This document shows, in pieces, positions 31,381 through 44,351 of a stretch of 64,000 bases of DNA; the stretch's first letter is position 1, and every line of letters begins with the position of its first letter. Position numbers and translations under genes: made by a program. This DNA is from Isoetes taiwanensis (taxonomy: Eukaryota > Streptophyta > Lycopodiopsida > Isoetales > Isoetaceae). Where the stretch lies: assembly GCA_021234155.1 (NCBI GenBank), contig JAJEKV010000047.1, positions 2,036,494 through 2,100,493 of the forward strand. The letters run 5' to 3'. The notes under the pieces are model-generated. The model did no database searches. It had not been told where the DNA came from and saw only the letters and a program-made list of their open reading frames with translations.

Positions 31381-33250
31381 GACTTGCAATGAGGGGAATT
31401 TTGAACCCTCCTTATCTCGACAGATGCCACGCTAGCTTGAGGCCTCTTCTTCAGGGGTTATTTAGCACACCTCTAGATCAATACATATCAGAGTTCATTC
31501 ATGAAATTTGTAAGGGACGCATGTATGGCCTTATTAGAGCCGCATTACAACCCAGTACAACAACTTTGTGGAGTTGGGTTCGGCTTCTTCTTCCGTGAGT
31601 ATCATCATGTGGAATTACTTCTTTTCTAATGACTAGGTACCCATATGGTGGAAGAATCAGGCACGGAGACCTCTGCTCGTTTTGAACCCACCAAGGCGGT
31701 TACCCCGCAGGGGAAGGAAGGGGAAGGGAAGGGTTAGAACCTAGGAAGGTTACTTGGGACATACCGTGGTCTCTAGTAACCTTTGCTATCTATCATATAA
31801 TTCATATGATACCGTTAATATGTTCTAAATGTTCTAATATGTTAATATGTTAATATTCTCTAGTTATGCCAACCATGTCCGCTTTCTATCCTTGATCCCT
31901 TTGATGTTGTGATTCACCTTCTATGGAATGATTCAATTTCGCACGCGGGCCACTCTGCAAATTGCCTCGGCCACAGCACTACATGTATTTTCGCACCGCG
32001 GGCAACGCGGCAAAGGTAGATATACACAGAGAATAGATACAATCAAAATACTTAGCAAGCAAACAATATATACAACAAAAATCGCTTCATTATAAAACAC
32101 TTTACATGCCCGAAGTAATTTGTCAAGGCAACATCCCTCATTATTGTCACTGGAATGCACAAAGACATTTCACAGCTTCAAGACCCGACTCATGTGATTT
32201 CACCGCATCGCGTGAGCATCAAGGGCATCCGCAAAGGAAGCCGAGTCACCCTTTCCTCGCATTGGAAAAAGGCTACAAGCATTCCGTACCTTCTACTATC
32301 CCCTCACCTTATAGTATCTCTCCCCGAACTGCCTCCCTACATATTCTAGCCATTGTGAGCTTCGAAGCACCCACCCACGTGGTTCTCGAAGTGCCTGATT
32401 TCAATCCATCTATATTTTAAGGCTTTAAACGGTTGGCCCTTCTTATTCACCTTAGGAGGGCCTTTTACATAGAACTCGCTTTTCCGAGTCGCTAGCCTTA
32501 GTAGACTTCCTCTTACGCCTCACCGGATTCTGATCTCTAAAGGTTGGCAACAAAAGAACTACCATCAGATCGGGTACGCTAGCTGTTTCAGTACAACCGT
32601 CATGTGTCGCCGCAATGCTTCAGATGATATTTTCATGATTTGAGCTCGGGCCAGGACTTCGATTGTGGACACTCGCACATAACATTCGTGGGTTGGAAAT
32701 ACATTCTGAATATGAACATGAACATTCCGACAGCACATCCTCATCTTTTCCCAAAGATCCCATGGTCATCCCCATGGGGCTTAGCATTCTCATTGTCGCC
32801 CTCCAAGCAAGTCCGCCCCCGGTTTACCTCCACCCATCCAACTTCTAGCACTCTACGAGGAAGTCCACATTAACCAGCAGAGACAATGTGCCTATTGTTG
32901 GCTTACAAAGAAACCATCAACCTGGCCACATGATCTAAGGAATGGAGTGCCTCAAGCAAATTGTCACCTCCCATTTCTAAGGAACAGTAAATCACAAGTA
33001 GATCCAGGTGTAATTACTACATCTGAATTTTTAATGACGACGTAATCATCGCATGACCCATGATGCATGCAAATGCCTCGCGACAAAAGTTCCTTCTCCG
33101 GACTAAATGGGCCAGCAGAGAACAGTAAACACGCTGCCTCTAAGGTATGTCTCTAAAAATCGCCCCCATTGGCAAACATTCAACTACAAAGGTCCAATCG
33201 TGAAAGGATGGAAGGTTTTCATAGATTGAGTTCACCGCTTATTAGAGTTA
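31381..33250. other. Unrecognised decayed sequence
   Basis: No supported gene. Purine tract GGGGAAGGAAGGGGAAGGGAA-like at 31708-31730. CG-containing phrases with TGCAAATTGCC around 31960 resemble those near 33840-33930, suggesting a decayed dispersed repeat. Confidence 0.35.
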
Positions 33251-33514
33251 GTGGCGTCCCTACTGCCTTGCCCATCATGTGTGCGCCCAGCAGCGCCTTC
33301 TCTTCTGTTCTTGGTTGCTGGGATTATAGATCCAGACATTGGGTCATTATTCCTTCCTGTGCCATTGCCTCCGAATCAGAATGCAAACAATGAGTGGATA
33401 AGATTGATAAATATGCAATGTAATGTCTTAGAACAAATATCAAAAGCAAACAACATCGATAACAAAGATAATTATATAAAGAGTACCGCTGCTGCTGATG
33501 ACTTTGCGGTGTGA
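33251..33514 (+). CDS. Hypothetical ORF, 87 codons
   Basis: Starts at ATG 33251 and ends at 33514. The C-terminal half (NEWIRLINMQCNVLEQISKA) looks protein-like; the N-terminal half is Pro/Leu-rich. No family recognised, no neighbours that help. Could be a chance frame. Confidence 0.2.
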   Translation: MASLLPCPSCVRPAAPSLLFLVAGIIDPDIGSLFLPVPLPPNQNANNEWIRLINMQCNVLEQISKANNIDNKDNYIKSTAAADDFAV

Positions 33515-36500
33515 AACTTGTAGTTGCTATATATTTTGCCATTTTTGAAATATGATTCAATGGTTTACCAGGATTCATAAGCTCAAAACTTATAAAATCG
33601 CCAAAAATTTGATAATATTTCATCCCAATTATATGAAATTGGCCAAATTTATGGACATTTCAAGAAAAAACCTCAAATTTATGGCAAGACGCTCAATTTA
33701 TTGAATTTATCTCTATAAAAATATTAGGAAAGTAGGAAACAATCGCCAACATTTCTATAGCCTGTGGTTGTCTAGAGGATGATAAAGTCATCATCGACGC
33801 TGCTACCGCGGCGAACACCGCGAAGCGATAGCCACTAAACTAATGTTTTCGCGACCGTGGCCACTCTGCCATGACACAGTGCTAATTGTAAGCACAGATA
33901 ACAAGAGTTTTGCAACGCGGGCCACTTGCGGCGCAGTAAAATAGAGCGAAACAAATCAAAATGAAACCAAGTTTATGTTCGATATAACAAGAATAGAGAT
34001 TTAAAACAAAAGTCTTTGCATTAATTAACAATGGTTACAACTTCATTTCTTAGAAACATGTAAGTCATCGGACACTTCGACTTCTTCCACCGCCGGACTC
34101 CCGGCAGACCAGCATCCAATGTGCACATATATGCAGGGAATCCTGGGGCCCTCTCTTCCCAAGTCACCGAATTGTAGCCCTATCCACGCTTTATTGGCCA
34201 CACGTACCTCTATTGGCGTACCATAGAATACATACTAAAGCCACCAAAATATGCGGATTTATTATCTCTCCTAATGCCTAACTATCTCGACGTAATTCGT
34301 ATAATGGGATGACTACCAATCAATGAGAGGGCCTTGAGTTTCAAACTCTTCAGGTCCATAAGGGCTGTACTTTAGAATGGAACACACAACGATTCTCCCT
34401 CATAAAGGTAGCCCATATAGTGGGCGATACCTCGTATCTCTCGCCAAGGGTAACTCACATGTCTCCGGGCGCAAAACGACACAAAAAATCCTCACAATAA
34501 ACAATCGCTCTTAGGGCACTTAACAAAATAAGCAAACTTATGGTAGCTTACCTCCACTTCATCGATGCAATAACCCCTTTGGTAGAAAATGTTGATCGAT
34601 TTACATGGAAGAGCTGATTCATTTTGATACTTGTTTGTAATTATCTTTTTCATGAACTTCGAACTTTATCTGAGACTTCTTCAAGCCCATTTCTGCCATC
34701 TTTAACTCTATCAAAAGCATTCTCGTGGAGCTATTGAAGTTCCATCATAGGTTAAGAGATCGCGTGCCCCTTGTAGGCACTTCCAAATTCAAGTCAATGA
34801 AGTCATCTAGACCAACAAAAGCATAGATTTGTCCAAGGATCTCATCTTCCTCAAACAAGTAATGGAAGATATATATCGTGGAGAAGAAGATAGTCCTTCC
34901 TCCTATGTTAATCGGAAGGCTTCCGTGGACACCCATCTATCAAGATTCTCTTCATGGTTGTCTACGCCTTTCATCATCGCCCCGCCGAAGCTTTTGCACC
35001 GGCCTTCCGTTTTCTCCCGATCAACACTTTACAGGATCGAGGTTGGCAAACAGCCTTCAATTGTGGTTCTTCCCTATCCGTTGGTGGAACCAGATATATC
35101 ATGTAAGTAGCAAACATGATGTCAATTGATATAAATTATCCTTCCCATCCTTCGCATGATAAGTACCGGGGCCTCTTGAACCACCTTGAACCCTATCATG
35201 ATCACCTTTGGGAAAAAGGACTTTAGATTCATAATTTCCCAAATGAGGGAGAAGGACGCTACTCAGCTTTATGTCAATTGGATATAAATTATCTTTTCCC
35301 ATCTTCTCACATAAGTCGGCCGCGCCTCTTGAACGCACCTTCGAACCTTTATCATGATCACCTTTGGGTGCTTCGTAAAGGACTTTAGACTCCACTACAA
35401 TCTTCCCACCGAGGGAGAAGGACACGCTGGGGCCGCCTACCGCCATGAAGCTCGAATGTAACCGACCATTACGTCATCGTGTTTGTTAGCTTCGTAGATT
35501 ATATTCACACTGTTAGGCAAAAGTTATTGTAGACTGTGGGTGGCGCTCACTGTGTGCTTTCAAAGTCAAGAGCTGCTTAACTCATCTCAGGTGTGACAAA
35601 TTGAAGTGCTTTGCTTCCTTCCTCGACGATCCGTCATATACATCATACCGAATCGTTCTACTCTTTCTCCTGTGACCTATAAAACACCTATTCTATCTAT
35701 TCTGACTCTCTTTTGACATCACAATTGTAGGCCCCTTTAGTGCTAACAAACCACCCTAAATTGTCAAGCAGCTCATTAAACCAAATGTTTAAGTGTCCTA
35801 GGGAATATGTCGCACTGTACAAAGGCGAACAACATAAAGGCAATAATATGTTTTTCGCACTGCACAGTGTATATTTCTTGGGCCCAAAAAGGCCAAAATT
35901 GAAGTTAACAAAATATACTACACGGGCACTGCAAAACTACAACACCAAACTCCTCCACATGTTTCGCGACAGGCTACTTGCTAACTTTGCAAAAGGATAT
36001 AAGTTATCGCAAACAACACCGTAGATTTGAACCCAATAACACCATTGTTATTTATTTGTTTAACTGCTTTTCACTTAAGGAAAGTACAACAGAGGGGCGT
36101 AGCTTTGTTGTATACAACTCCTCCATGCTTTTCCTACCTTGACACCATCCACCAAAATGGAAGACGCTTAAGTCACATTCGATTCCAAATACTTACATCA
36201 AATAAAGACCATGCTTCTTCGACTTTTTAAGGTTTTAAACAATTGACCACTTTTTAAGATAGAATACAATGACACCGCAGAATCGGGTCTTGTTCCACCG
36301 AACCCACGCCCATCTGCTCCCTTCTTTTACTTCCCTCCATCTTCAGATGAAGGTAACAAATCGTTGCTTCGTAATACAATACCTGATTCAACGCTTTCTT
36401 TCTTTATCCCGCAATGTACCTTTCTCAACTCTTCATGCATCGGGATGACCATTCATCATATAAAATGTCATCCAGAAACAACTGGACAATCATTTACAAG

Positions 36501-37789
36501 AAACATTTTGACGCCTTTCCTTTGATATTTCACATTCTTAAACAACGCATCAAACATATCGATGGGTACATTTACTTTCACGGTCCACGCATCCACCTTT
36601 CTCCTTCAAAGCACTGAAATTTCCGCGGACAATTTCTAGATTCAAAAGAAACAGAGAACTGAATCCATTAGGGCAGAACTAAGCCGTGATAATGGGGCAA
36701 ATGGTAAGTCCACAATTTTGCCTTCCGAGGATAATACTCATATCTTTAAGAACTAAATCTCCCTTTTCCCAGAGCGCTGCACTTCGCTTGACCTTCAAAA
36801 GCAAGGATCCAATATCATAATAGAAAGTACAAGATGCTTACAGATAGAACTCAAATATGGTTCTAGGTCCATCACATCGAAAATACAGAGCCCTCGAGAT
36901 ACAAGAAACCCAATTAGTTGATTTCTTCAAAATATAATGAATGACGGATTAGCACAGTATATAATGAAACTCACAATTAGTAATTTAAGGCTCGTGGGAA
37001 ATTACGCCGAGATCTTATCTTTTCTTTTCTCATGTCCACGGGTGTATAGGTGTTCCGACCTTGATATATAATTTCCCTCCACCGAACCCACAACAATAGC
37101 CTTCCAATGGCATGAAATAACATTTCTCCCCGCTTTGATCACCTGGTGAGGACCTCTCGAGTGGCTGGGCCGGATTGTAAATAGCCTAAGAAATATATTG
37201 ACAGTCAAATCGTCACGCGACAAAGGTAAACTTATCCGAAATGAACCGCAAAATAATTAGATCAAACAAATTGGACCGATGAGTAATCCAAAGGATTGGA
37301 AAGTAATAAAACCCGATGAGAGGCGCGCAAGACGGGTCCGTTGAGGAGGGGGTACCAGGCAATCTCAATGTTTGGGCGTAATCACAAAAGGTGGAATAAT
37401 TTGTAATTACTGCTTCTCAGTAATGTCAACCTCCAGTGTGTGTGCAGGTATGATGGGTGTCGAACTGCGACCTTGACGACACCGGCATGGGAAGGCGTGC
37501 ATGGATGAAGAAAAGCCCTATCGCTACCAAGATTCTCATTAAGCTACTTCCATGTTGAATGAGTTTGGACAATAAAACATCCTACAAAAAACTCTAATGA
37601 CTTCACTGGGGAAGCCCCGCTGAGACAAATAGGGAAACCGCTTTCTGGAGGACTCATCGCTATTTTAGTACCGAAAGCTTTCACACAGTACCGGAAAAGT
37701 TGTATGCAGATTGCACCATCTCAGTTCTCATGGACCGCAGAACGAGGGGACTGTGACGAGAGCCCAGACAGCCGCATGCAACCTAAGAA
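33515..37789. other. Unrecognised decayed sequence
   Basis: No gene is supported except the duplicated frame at 35099-35446. Minus-strand fragments such as INKAWIGLQFGDLGREGPGF near 34190-34130 look coding-like and may belong to an unidentified element. CAG/CTG words are scarce and CG words frequent. Confidence 0.35.
35099..35446 (-). pseudogene. Unrecognised ORF with internal tandem duplication
   Basis: A 115-codon minus-strand frame in which two segments repeat in frame: SKVLYEAPKGDHDKGS...KDNLYPIDI and SKVLFPKGDHDRVQG...KDNLYQLTS. The DNA shows two copies of about 150 bp. No family recognised. It may be a fragment of a larger decayed gene. Confidence 0.35.
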
Positions 37790-38194
37790 GTGCAAATATC
37801 GTCAGCATTGGAGCAGTGGTTGTCCCTCTCTCACCCACACTCTGACCTCACATTGACCGCTGGAAGCCTGGTTTCATGCCAATGGGGGAAGGATGAGCAT
37901 ATTATACGCCTTCTGCACCAGTCATCCCAAGGTTTTTCATCTATGGTGGATGATGCAGACCTCTTGGCCTGCTACACCGAGGCATGCAGCACACCCAGAT
38001 GCCCCCACACAGCCCTCACACAAAGCGGTATCGACATGCGTATCAACCGCCAAGACTATGTGGTCCTCATATCCTCACGGCCATCCAGCACCTCCCGCTC
38101 ACCTATCGTGCGTATAGTAGAGATTACCACACCAAGCAAGTGCCTCGGGGCCGGAATTTCCGCCTCGTATTGGGATGCATCCATTCGCCCCTAA
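37790..38194 (+). CDS. Hypothetical ORF, 134 codons
   Basis: Open from ATG 37790 to 38194, Ser/Thr-rich, with phrases such as RINRQDYVVLISSRPSS. CAG and CTG codons are frequent here. No domain, signal peptide or membrane segment is seen. It may be a real fragment or a chance frame. Confidence 0.25.
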   Translation: MQISSALEQWLSLSHPHSDLTLTAGSLVSCQWGKDEHIIRLLHQSSQGFSSMVDDADLLACYTEACSTPRCPHTALTQSGIDMRINRQDYVVLISSRPSSTSRSPIVRIVEITTPSKCLGAGISASYWDASIRP

Positions 38195-39680
38195 AGTGAC
38201 CGCTGGTTGAAGGCGCCTGTGACGCAATGCAAAACAATAGTCACAGGTCGAGTCAGTAGACCTGAGGCCACCCAATCACATTTGTTTCTGTGTAATCGTG
38301 AGCCAGCTCTTCTGGGAGTGGGTCGAGATGTGTACCTGTGTGGTGTTCTTTGCCACTTGAAATGACTTAGGAGCAGGTCCAGCAAAAGGTATTTTTGATC
38401 GCCGTGCACTTGGGGTCAAGCCTCGGCCCATCGATCTTGTTGCAGACAGATCTAGCGCCCCCGCAGATGTACCCTCGACAAAATATTACATTGTTTATTT
38501 CAAGGTATGATGGCTTACACTCTATCCTTCGTGACTGTTATTTACTGCCAGGCGATGATTCGCAATGACCCAAAGGCTTTAGCGATGAGAGGCCTGGCTA
38601 GCGTGATCGAACGTAGATGCACATAGGTGCAGGTTCTAGGTGCCAAACGCCTGATAGGTCGAGGGGTACGGACTCTTGCTTCTGGAAGCCGTGGTGGGAC
38701 CACCATGCCTCGAATGCGGTGGTACACCACAAACACCGCTTACAACCCCACCCCGGTTCCCGAGGCCCACCAGAGCCCGCCAAGGTCATGAAGAAGCGCA
38801 GATCATCGCTGGTCCATCTGAGCATTGTGGGCCCGCCCATCTTCTGAGGACGGGCTCAGTGGGTTGGAGAGAGCCAGACGTGCTTCTTGTGCTGTTGAGT
38901 CTGGTCAGTTGCTGAGGACAGGGGGAAAGCCATGCCTTCTAGAGCCGCCCAAATTTCATAGTCGATTCGTGTCACAGATTCCTCAAAGCACCGGGTTCCG
39001 CTTCTACTCAAGAGTTGCTACCCAAGACGCCTGGGCCAATTCGATCCCCTTGGGCTCCTACCTCCGTGGAGGCTCGGATCCGCTGGACTCACCTCTACCT
39101 CACTGGTGCCGAATCTATGTATAGTTTGTTGTTGTGCTTAAAGGTCATGACGTTTTTTCCTTCCCATAGGCTTTTTTAACTGTGCAGCACCTGCTTACTG
39201 CAGACCTGTAATTTGGGTCCTGTAATACTACCTCTGCAGACAATGATGCAAAAGAACCTTTCCTTCTTCCTCCCTCCTCCCTCTCCCTCCCCTCCTCCCT
39301 CCCTCCCTCCTTCCTTCCTTCTAAACACTGCTTTAGTAACAAGAATATTACCCCAAAGATTTCTTCTTCGCCATAAACGCCAAACGAGACCATGTTAGAA
39401 CAAAACGCATTAGGAGCAACTCGAACCCAAAGGGCCAAGTCTTGTCTATTTCAAAAATAGATCACGAATTTCATTGACCTCGCCTAGACTTAACTTCATC
39501 CTACAACTACATAATATGAACATTCTGGTGGATTCCAAAACCGACTTTCATTCTGTATGCAATTCTTCCTTCCCGATATAACTTAAATTCCAGCTTACAT
39601 ACTTAACCTGACCCGTACTGCGGAAACACTGTAGTAGCCCATAATAATTAAAGGGCCTTAGATTAAGTGCTTCCAGTTTT
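38195..39680. other. Unrecognised sequence with a CT-rich tract
   Basis: No gene supported. A pyrimidine tract of CCCTCC/CTTCC units lies at 39262-39326 and creates shadow frames of Pro/Ser or Gly/Glu. Confidence 0.4.
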
Positions 39681-39689
39681 GGAATAACA

Positions 39690-40835
39690 TAGAATCTACG
39701 AGAATCTATATACAATCTTATAGAGAATCTTAAGGAATCTTTGAGTAGAATCTTGAAGAATTTAGGAGAACTTTAGAATCCCTGGGGAATCCTTCAATGC
39801 CTTCCGTGTTTTACAGTGTGGTCTCATAGAATCTATGGAATTTAGGAGAATCTAAGAAGAAACCTAGAGGAATGGAAAACAGAACCTAGGGAATCTCATA
39901 AGAGAAACCTAAAGAACTTATGAGAATCTAGGGGAACTGAGAGTATCTCTAAAACCTTCCAAAACTAGGGAAATTCTTTGCCTAGTCTGAAGAACTATAA
40001 AAATTTGTATTCCCTCATAGTACAAATCCATCGCCAGAATTGCTTTCAGAGGCCCGTAGAACTGGTGCAGAAGCGGGCCTGATGGTAGGGTCTGACGTGA
40101 TTGGATTCCTCCCACTCAAGAGCTTCTTTTATAGGATCTGAAAGAATGAAGAGGAATCTCTAATCTGAGGAATGAAGAGAACTGAAGAGAACTTGATAAT
40201 CTTAAGGGAATCTTTATAGCCTTTGAGAATCTTGGGGAATCCTTGAAGATAGAACCCTGGAAAAATCTAGAATTTCTATAGAACCCAAGAGAACTCACAT
40301 AGAACCTGAGAATCTCGAGGAATCACAGAATAGCAATTCCATGGAAAACTTGAGAATCTAGCAAAATCAGTAGAATCTCAAGCAAATTTTGAGAATGTAC
40401 TATGGACTTAATGGAATCTTGGAGAATCTAGGGAATGTATATATAGATCCAATGGAATCTAGAGAGTATAAGCATAAAATCTAAAGGAATCAAGGGAGAA
40501 ATCTACATAGAACCTATATACACCTAGAGAATCTAAAGGAATCTTTGTGGGAACTAAGAATTTGAAGAATCTAGAAATTCATAATCTTCCACATTCAAAT
40601 AGGGAATCTTCATAGAACTTAAGTGGAAATTTAGAGGAACTCATATAGAATCTTGGAGAATCCAGAGGAAGTTTGGTAACCTGAAAATCTATCTAGGGAA
40701 TCTCAAGAGAATCTTAAAGAATCATGAAAACTTCACAGAATCTAGATATAACTTGAGGAATCTCAAGTTGTAAATCTTCAAGTATCTATGGAAATTCAAG
40801 TTTAGTTTTGAAGAATCTAAGAACATTTGGGTACA
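39690..40835 (+). repeat. Degenerate GAATCT array
   Basis: For about 1.1 kb the words GAATCT, GAACCT, GAACTT and AGAATC recur every 10-20 bp with random fill between them, always in the same orientation. No frame is open. It is a minisatellite-like or decayed simple repeat. Confidence 0.8.
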
Positions 40836-41763
40836 CTCCCCCTTACAGTACAAACACTTATAATATTATATTACTATTAATAAGCCATAACTGTATTGAA
40901 TAACAGAATGTTGTAACAAATATGTGTGAATGTTAAATGGGCCGTGTACGAAAATTTAAAAAAACAAAGATGGCTCTGTGGGTGCTGTATAATGTGTTCT
41001 ATATATAACACAAACACACTTAGAAACTTTGTAGTAATAGGAACTAGCAGTGAAAATGGTCATGGGTAAGGAATAATATTGGAATAATAGCAATGGGATA
41101 ATGAGTGTTGTAGAATATGTGTGTAAATATCCTAGTAGTTTGTTACTACACCTTCTTCTTGAGAAGATATTGTTTTACAAAGATCAAACACCTTAGAATA
41201 TATATTCTTGATCATTAGAAATATGTTTAGAGTCAACAAGGTGTCTTAGAAAAAGAAACAAATAAAGGAAACACACAATTATGAATTCATTTACATTATA
41301 TAAATTGAGAAAACAATTAAATAATATAATAAAATATGCCATATGTATTAATAATATTATTATAAATTGGAATTACATTTCAAAACATCCTATATCAAAG
41401 AAGTTTGTCACGCCATGCAATTTAATTTTTATTATAACCTGCAACCCTTGATCTCTGTGGAACAACCTTGGCCTCAAACACGCACATCACACACAGTAAT
41501 CATGCTGGTAAACTTACTCAAAGCTTTCTCTTCAGTGGATTTTGCCATGAGCAAGAGGCTTGCAACTATGCTTTGAGAGATGTGCATCCCTCCTGCTCTT
41601 TGAAAGACCAAACACAACAAGTGATTCCTGATGAACATAGCATCAACCTGCTGCCTCGAGATGAACACAAAAGATTACAGCTCATACCTTAAGCATAATA
41701 AGTTTACATCCCATGAACCTGGAATTCCAAATTTCATACAAACAAAGTTTAATCTGGGTAAAT
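40836..41763. other. AT-rich sequence without a gene
   Basis: AT-rich with many TAATA words at 40860-41360. Nothing coding supported. Confidence 0.4.
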
Positions 41764-43200
41764 TTATTGTAAATTGCTCTTATAGGCCCTACATCGGCTA
41801 AATGTATGATCTTCATCCTCCACCGGGGTTTGGAAGTCACATACCCTAAGATTCGATCCTTCGTAGTATGATATGCCCCATCTCCCCACTTCTACTCCCA
41901 AATGATGGGATACTGATCCCGCAGATAGAATGCCCCTTTGTAATAGAAATACCGTATGGGTGTAGATGGCCAAGCCAAATTCTATTTATGCTTGCTTCAG
42001 CAAGATCATTCCAGCTCATAGCTGCCTCCACATCTCTGCTAAGCATCTTCTGAGATCCATTGTCTTAGAATCCAGCCAAACCCAAGATCACTCCTTCCAT
42101 TGATATCCATTTTGGAGTTGTTTACATCATGTAATAACTTTTCTTTACTTGAGTTTCTGTGAGCAAGTTTTAGTATTCATCCAATGCCACCTCTTATACA
42201 CCTGTGCCAGCCTCGCGGAGTAGATTAGCCCCACTCTTCTCCGCTGACATCATAGGGTATAGTTTTGTTTTCTCATCCCAATCTCAAGTCTTAACTTCTT
42301 CAAGACTTATTCTGTATCATCCAAGTAGACATTGGAAATTGCTTGGCCTCCCCAAATTAGATCCATAGGATTACACCCTGTACAAAGGACTCATGCCTGG
42401 CTTTACTTTTTAAAGGTTCCAAGACCCATAACGAGGACCTCCCTTGCACATGTTAGCAACGATATGGAAGCTCCCTTTGCCTCCATCAATCTCATAGAGT
42501 CATATCCATCATGATCTCCTGAAGATTAAGGGCCCAAGCATTTAGGTGAACTGCTACATACTGCCAAGACCCTTTATATCCGAATAGTTCCCCTGAGATA
42601 CCCAACCGCCACAGTAACACTTGTCCAGCCCGTTCAATGGTATGCCTGCTTGACTTGCAAATGTTTCAATCCATCTGGTGGTAGTTTTGCAGCTGCACCT
42701 TTAGATCTTGCAATACTAGCCATCACCCAGATATATCATTAACCTATTGCAATGTAGCCAAGGTACTTCAGTACCTCCCGGGTAACACAGGTGTAGCCAA
42801 GCCCCAAAATCATCAACGTCGAACAAGCCAAATAAGGTGGGAGATACCTGGGCAACCCCCGTTTAATTTAATGTCACTTCAGAATAGCAAAACACATCAA
42901 AATGCATATTGTGGATAATTCTATGTACATAATCTTCCATAGAGCCCCATCTATAGCCTCTAAGCTCAAGTGGCACATTAAGCCGCTTAGTCTTTCTCGA
43001 ATCACACACGTGAACCTTATCAAAGGCCTCGAAGTCAACGAATGCCACTTACACTGGTTTTATTCTTTAACATTATCAAAGACCTGCTTAACACCAACAA
43101 GTGGTCCAAATGAGATAATCTACGTTGGACCCTGTCTGAAGGTTGTTATCTATGGAATGAGTAAACTGTCCGCCCCATTATGATATTATCGAACTTATAC
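41764..43200 (-). mobile_element. LINE reverse transcriptase remnant (LINE-3)
   Basis: Minus-strand motifs occur in the right order: AFVDFEAFDKV near 43045 (palm motif with one Lys missing), SPTLFGLF near 42810, AMSWNDLAEASINRIWLGHL near 42010 and VEDEDHTFSRCRAY near 41795. The last is like the C-terminal segment of CR1/Rex-like LINEs. Several stops and frameshifts: dead. A tentative endonuclease-like piece (YFSTPEEATKGFFASLAKRI) lies further 5' at about 44850-44780, so the element may have extended to about 45 kb. Confidence 0.65.
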
Positions 43201-43990
43201 TGATATTTATAACCCACTAATTTTAGAGAAGACAAGATTAGATCCCTTGATCTCCTCCCGAGATTGTATACTATGATCGTCTGTATCTTCCAAATTAAGC
43301 AATGGGTCCTATCTCTGTGAGTGAAGCAAATCAGAGTGCTAATCCATCATATTAAACACCCGCCAATATTATCTTGCTCGTTGGAAATCCAATAGACACC
43401 ATTTTCCAAAGTGCAAGAACAAGTCATCCCGAGATGCACTTCGCCATCAATATGTTTTGTGCTTGGGAGTAATAAGCACCGCGCGAAATACTGTGGATAT
43501 GGATCCTTTTATTTCCGCTCAAATGTACCTGGTTTTTATCCTTTCTAATACTGTGATTAAATCTTTTGGCATGTCAGCTCAATAAAAGCAAGCTAGGCTT
43601 ACCATTGCCAAGATTCGTGTCTCTCTCGAATCTTATTATCACTGACATATCATCTCGAATCCTCAATATCCTAAGAGCATACATATCATGTTCCTTATGC
43701 TCAAAACACATAACATCCACTTTCTCAGAATTGTATACATAAGAATTGCGTCAATAGTCAAATGTTAATATTCGCATCATGGCCTCAGAAAGCCTCCCTT
43801 AAGGACCTATTCAAAACAACTTCCTTTGAGCCATTTCACCTTCACAGTTAAGTGTTGTTTTTGCCTCTTTAAAACTTTGGCTAACTCCTCGCTTCTTTTC
43901 TCGTGAATCACATCTTTGTAAGATCGCAGTAACCCAAATGAATTTGGGTTTCTCTGTCGTATGCCTCCGCTAAAACCCAGTCCTATCTCT
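43201..43990. other. Probable continuation of LINE-3, too decayed to read
   Basis: No supported frame. It lies between the RT part (41764-43200) and the possible endonuclease piece near 44.8 kb. Confidence 0.3.
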
Positions 43991-43998
43991 GAAGGCTG

Positions 43999-44002
43999 AC
44001 AA

Positions 44003-44057
<55 letters not shown>

Positions 44058-44082
44058 AGAGAGAGAGAGAGAGAGATAGATA
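43999..44082. repeat. (GA)n microsatellite
   Basis: About 80 bp of AG repeats with one TA interruption. Confidence 0.95.
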
Positions 44083-44297
44083 GACAGTATTTTAACGTCA
44101 CACCACTAGCAAGATTCAAATCGACATGAATACACTACATTGCTTTTGTTGGCCCCTCGCTGCAACCACTTTACATTGCGCCTGTGGCGTTTTGTCAATT
44201 CCAACAGCCCAGCAAGGATATTCTGGGCCAGCCTTAACCTCGAAAGACCATAGTTGCTGCACCCCAGTGCATTGCCCACCAGACTAAACCCACCACC

Positions 44298-44299
<2 letters not shown>

Positions 44300-44348
<49 letters not shown>
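44300..44348. repeat. (GA)n microsatellite
   Basis: About 48 bp of uninterrupted AG repeats. Confidence 0.95.

Positions 44349-44351
<3 letters not shown>

Noticed and set aside
39145-39438. Opposed ORFs with Glu/Gly or Pro/Ser runs
   Set aside because: Both come from the CCCTCC/CTTCC tract at 39262-39326.
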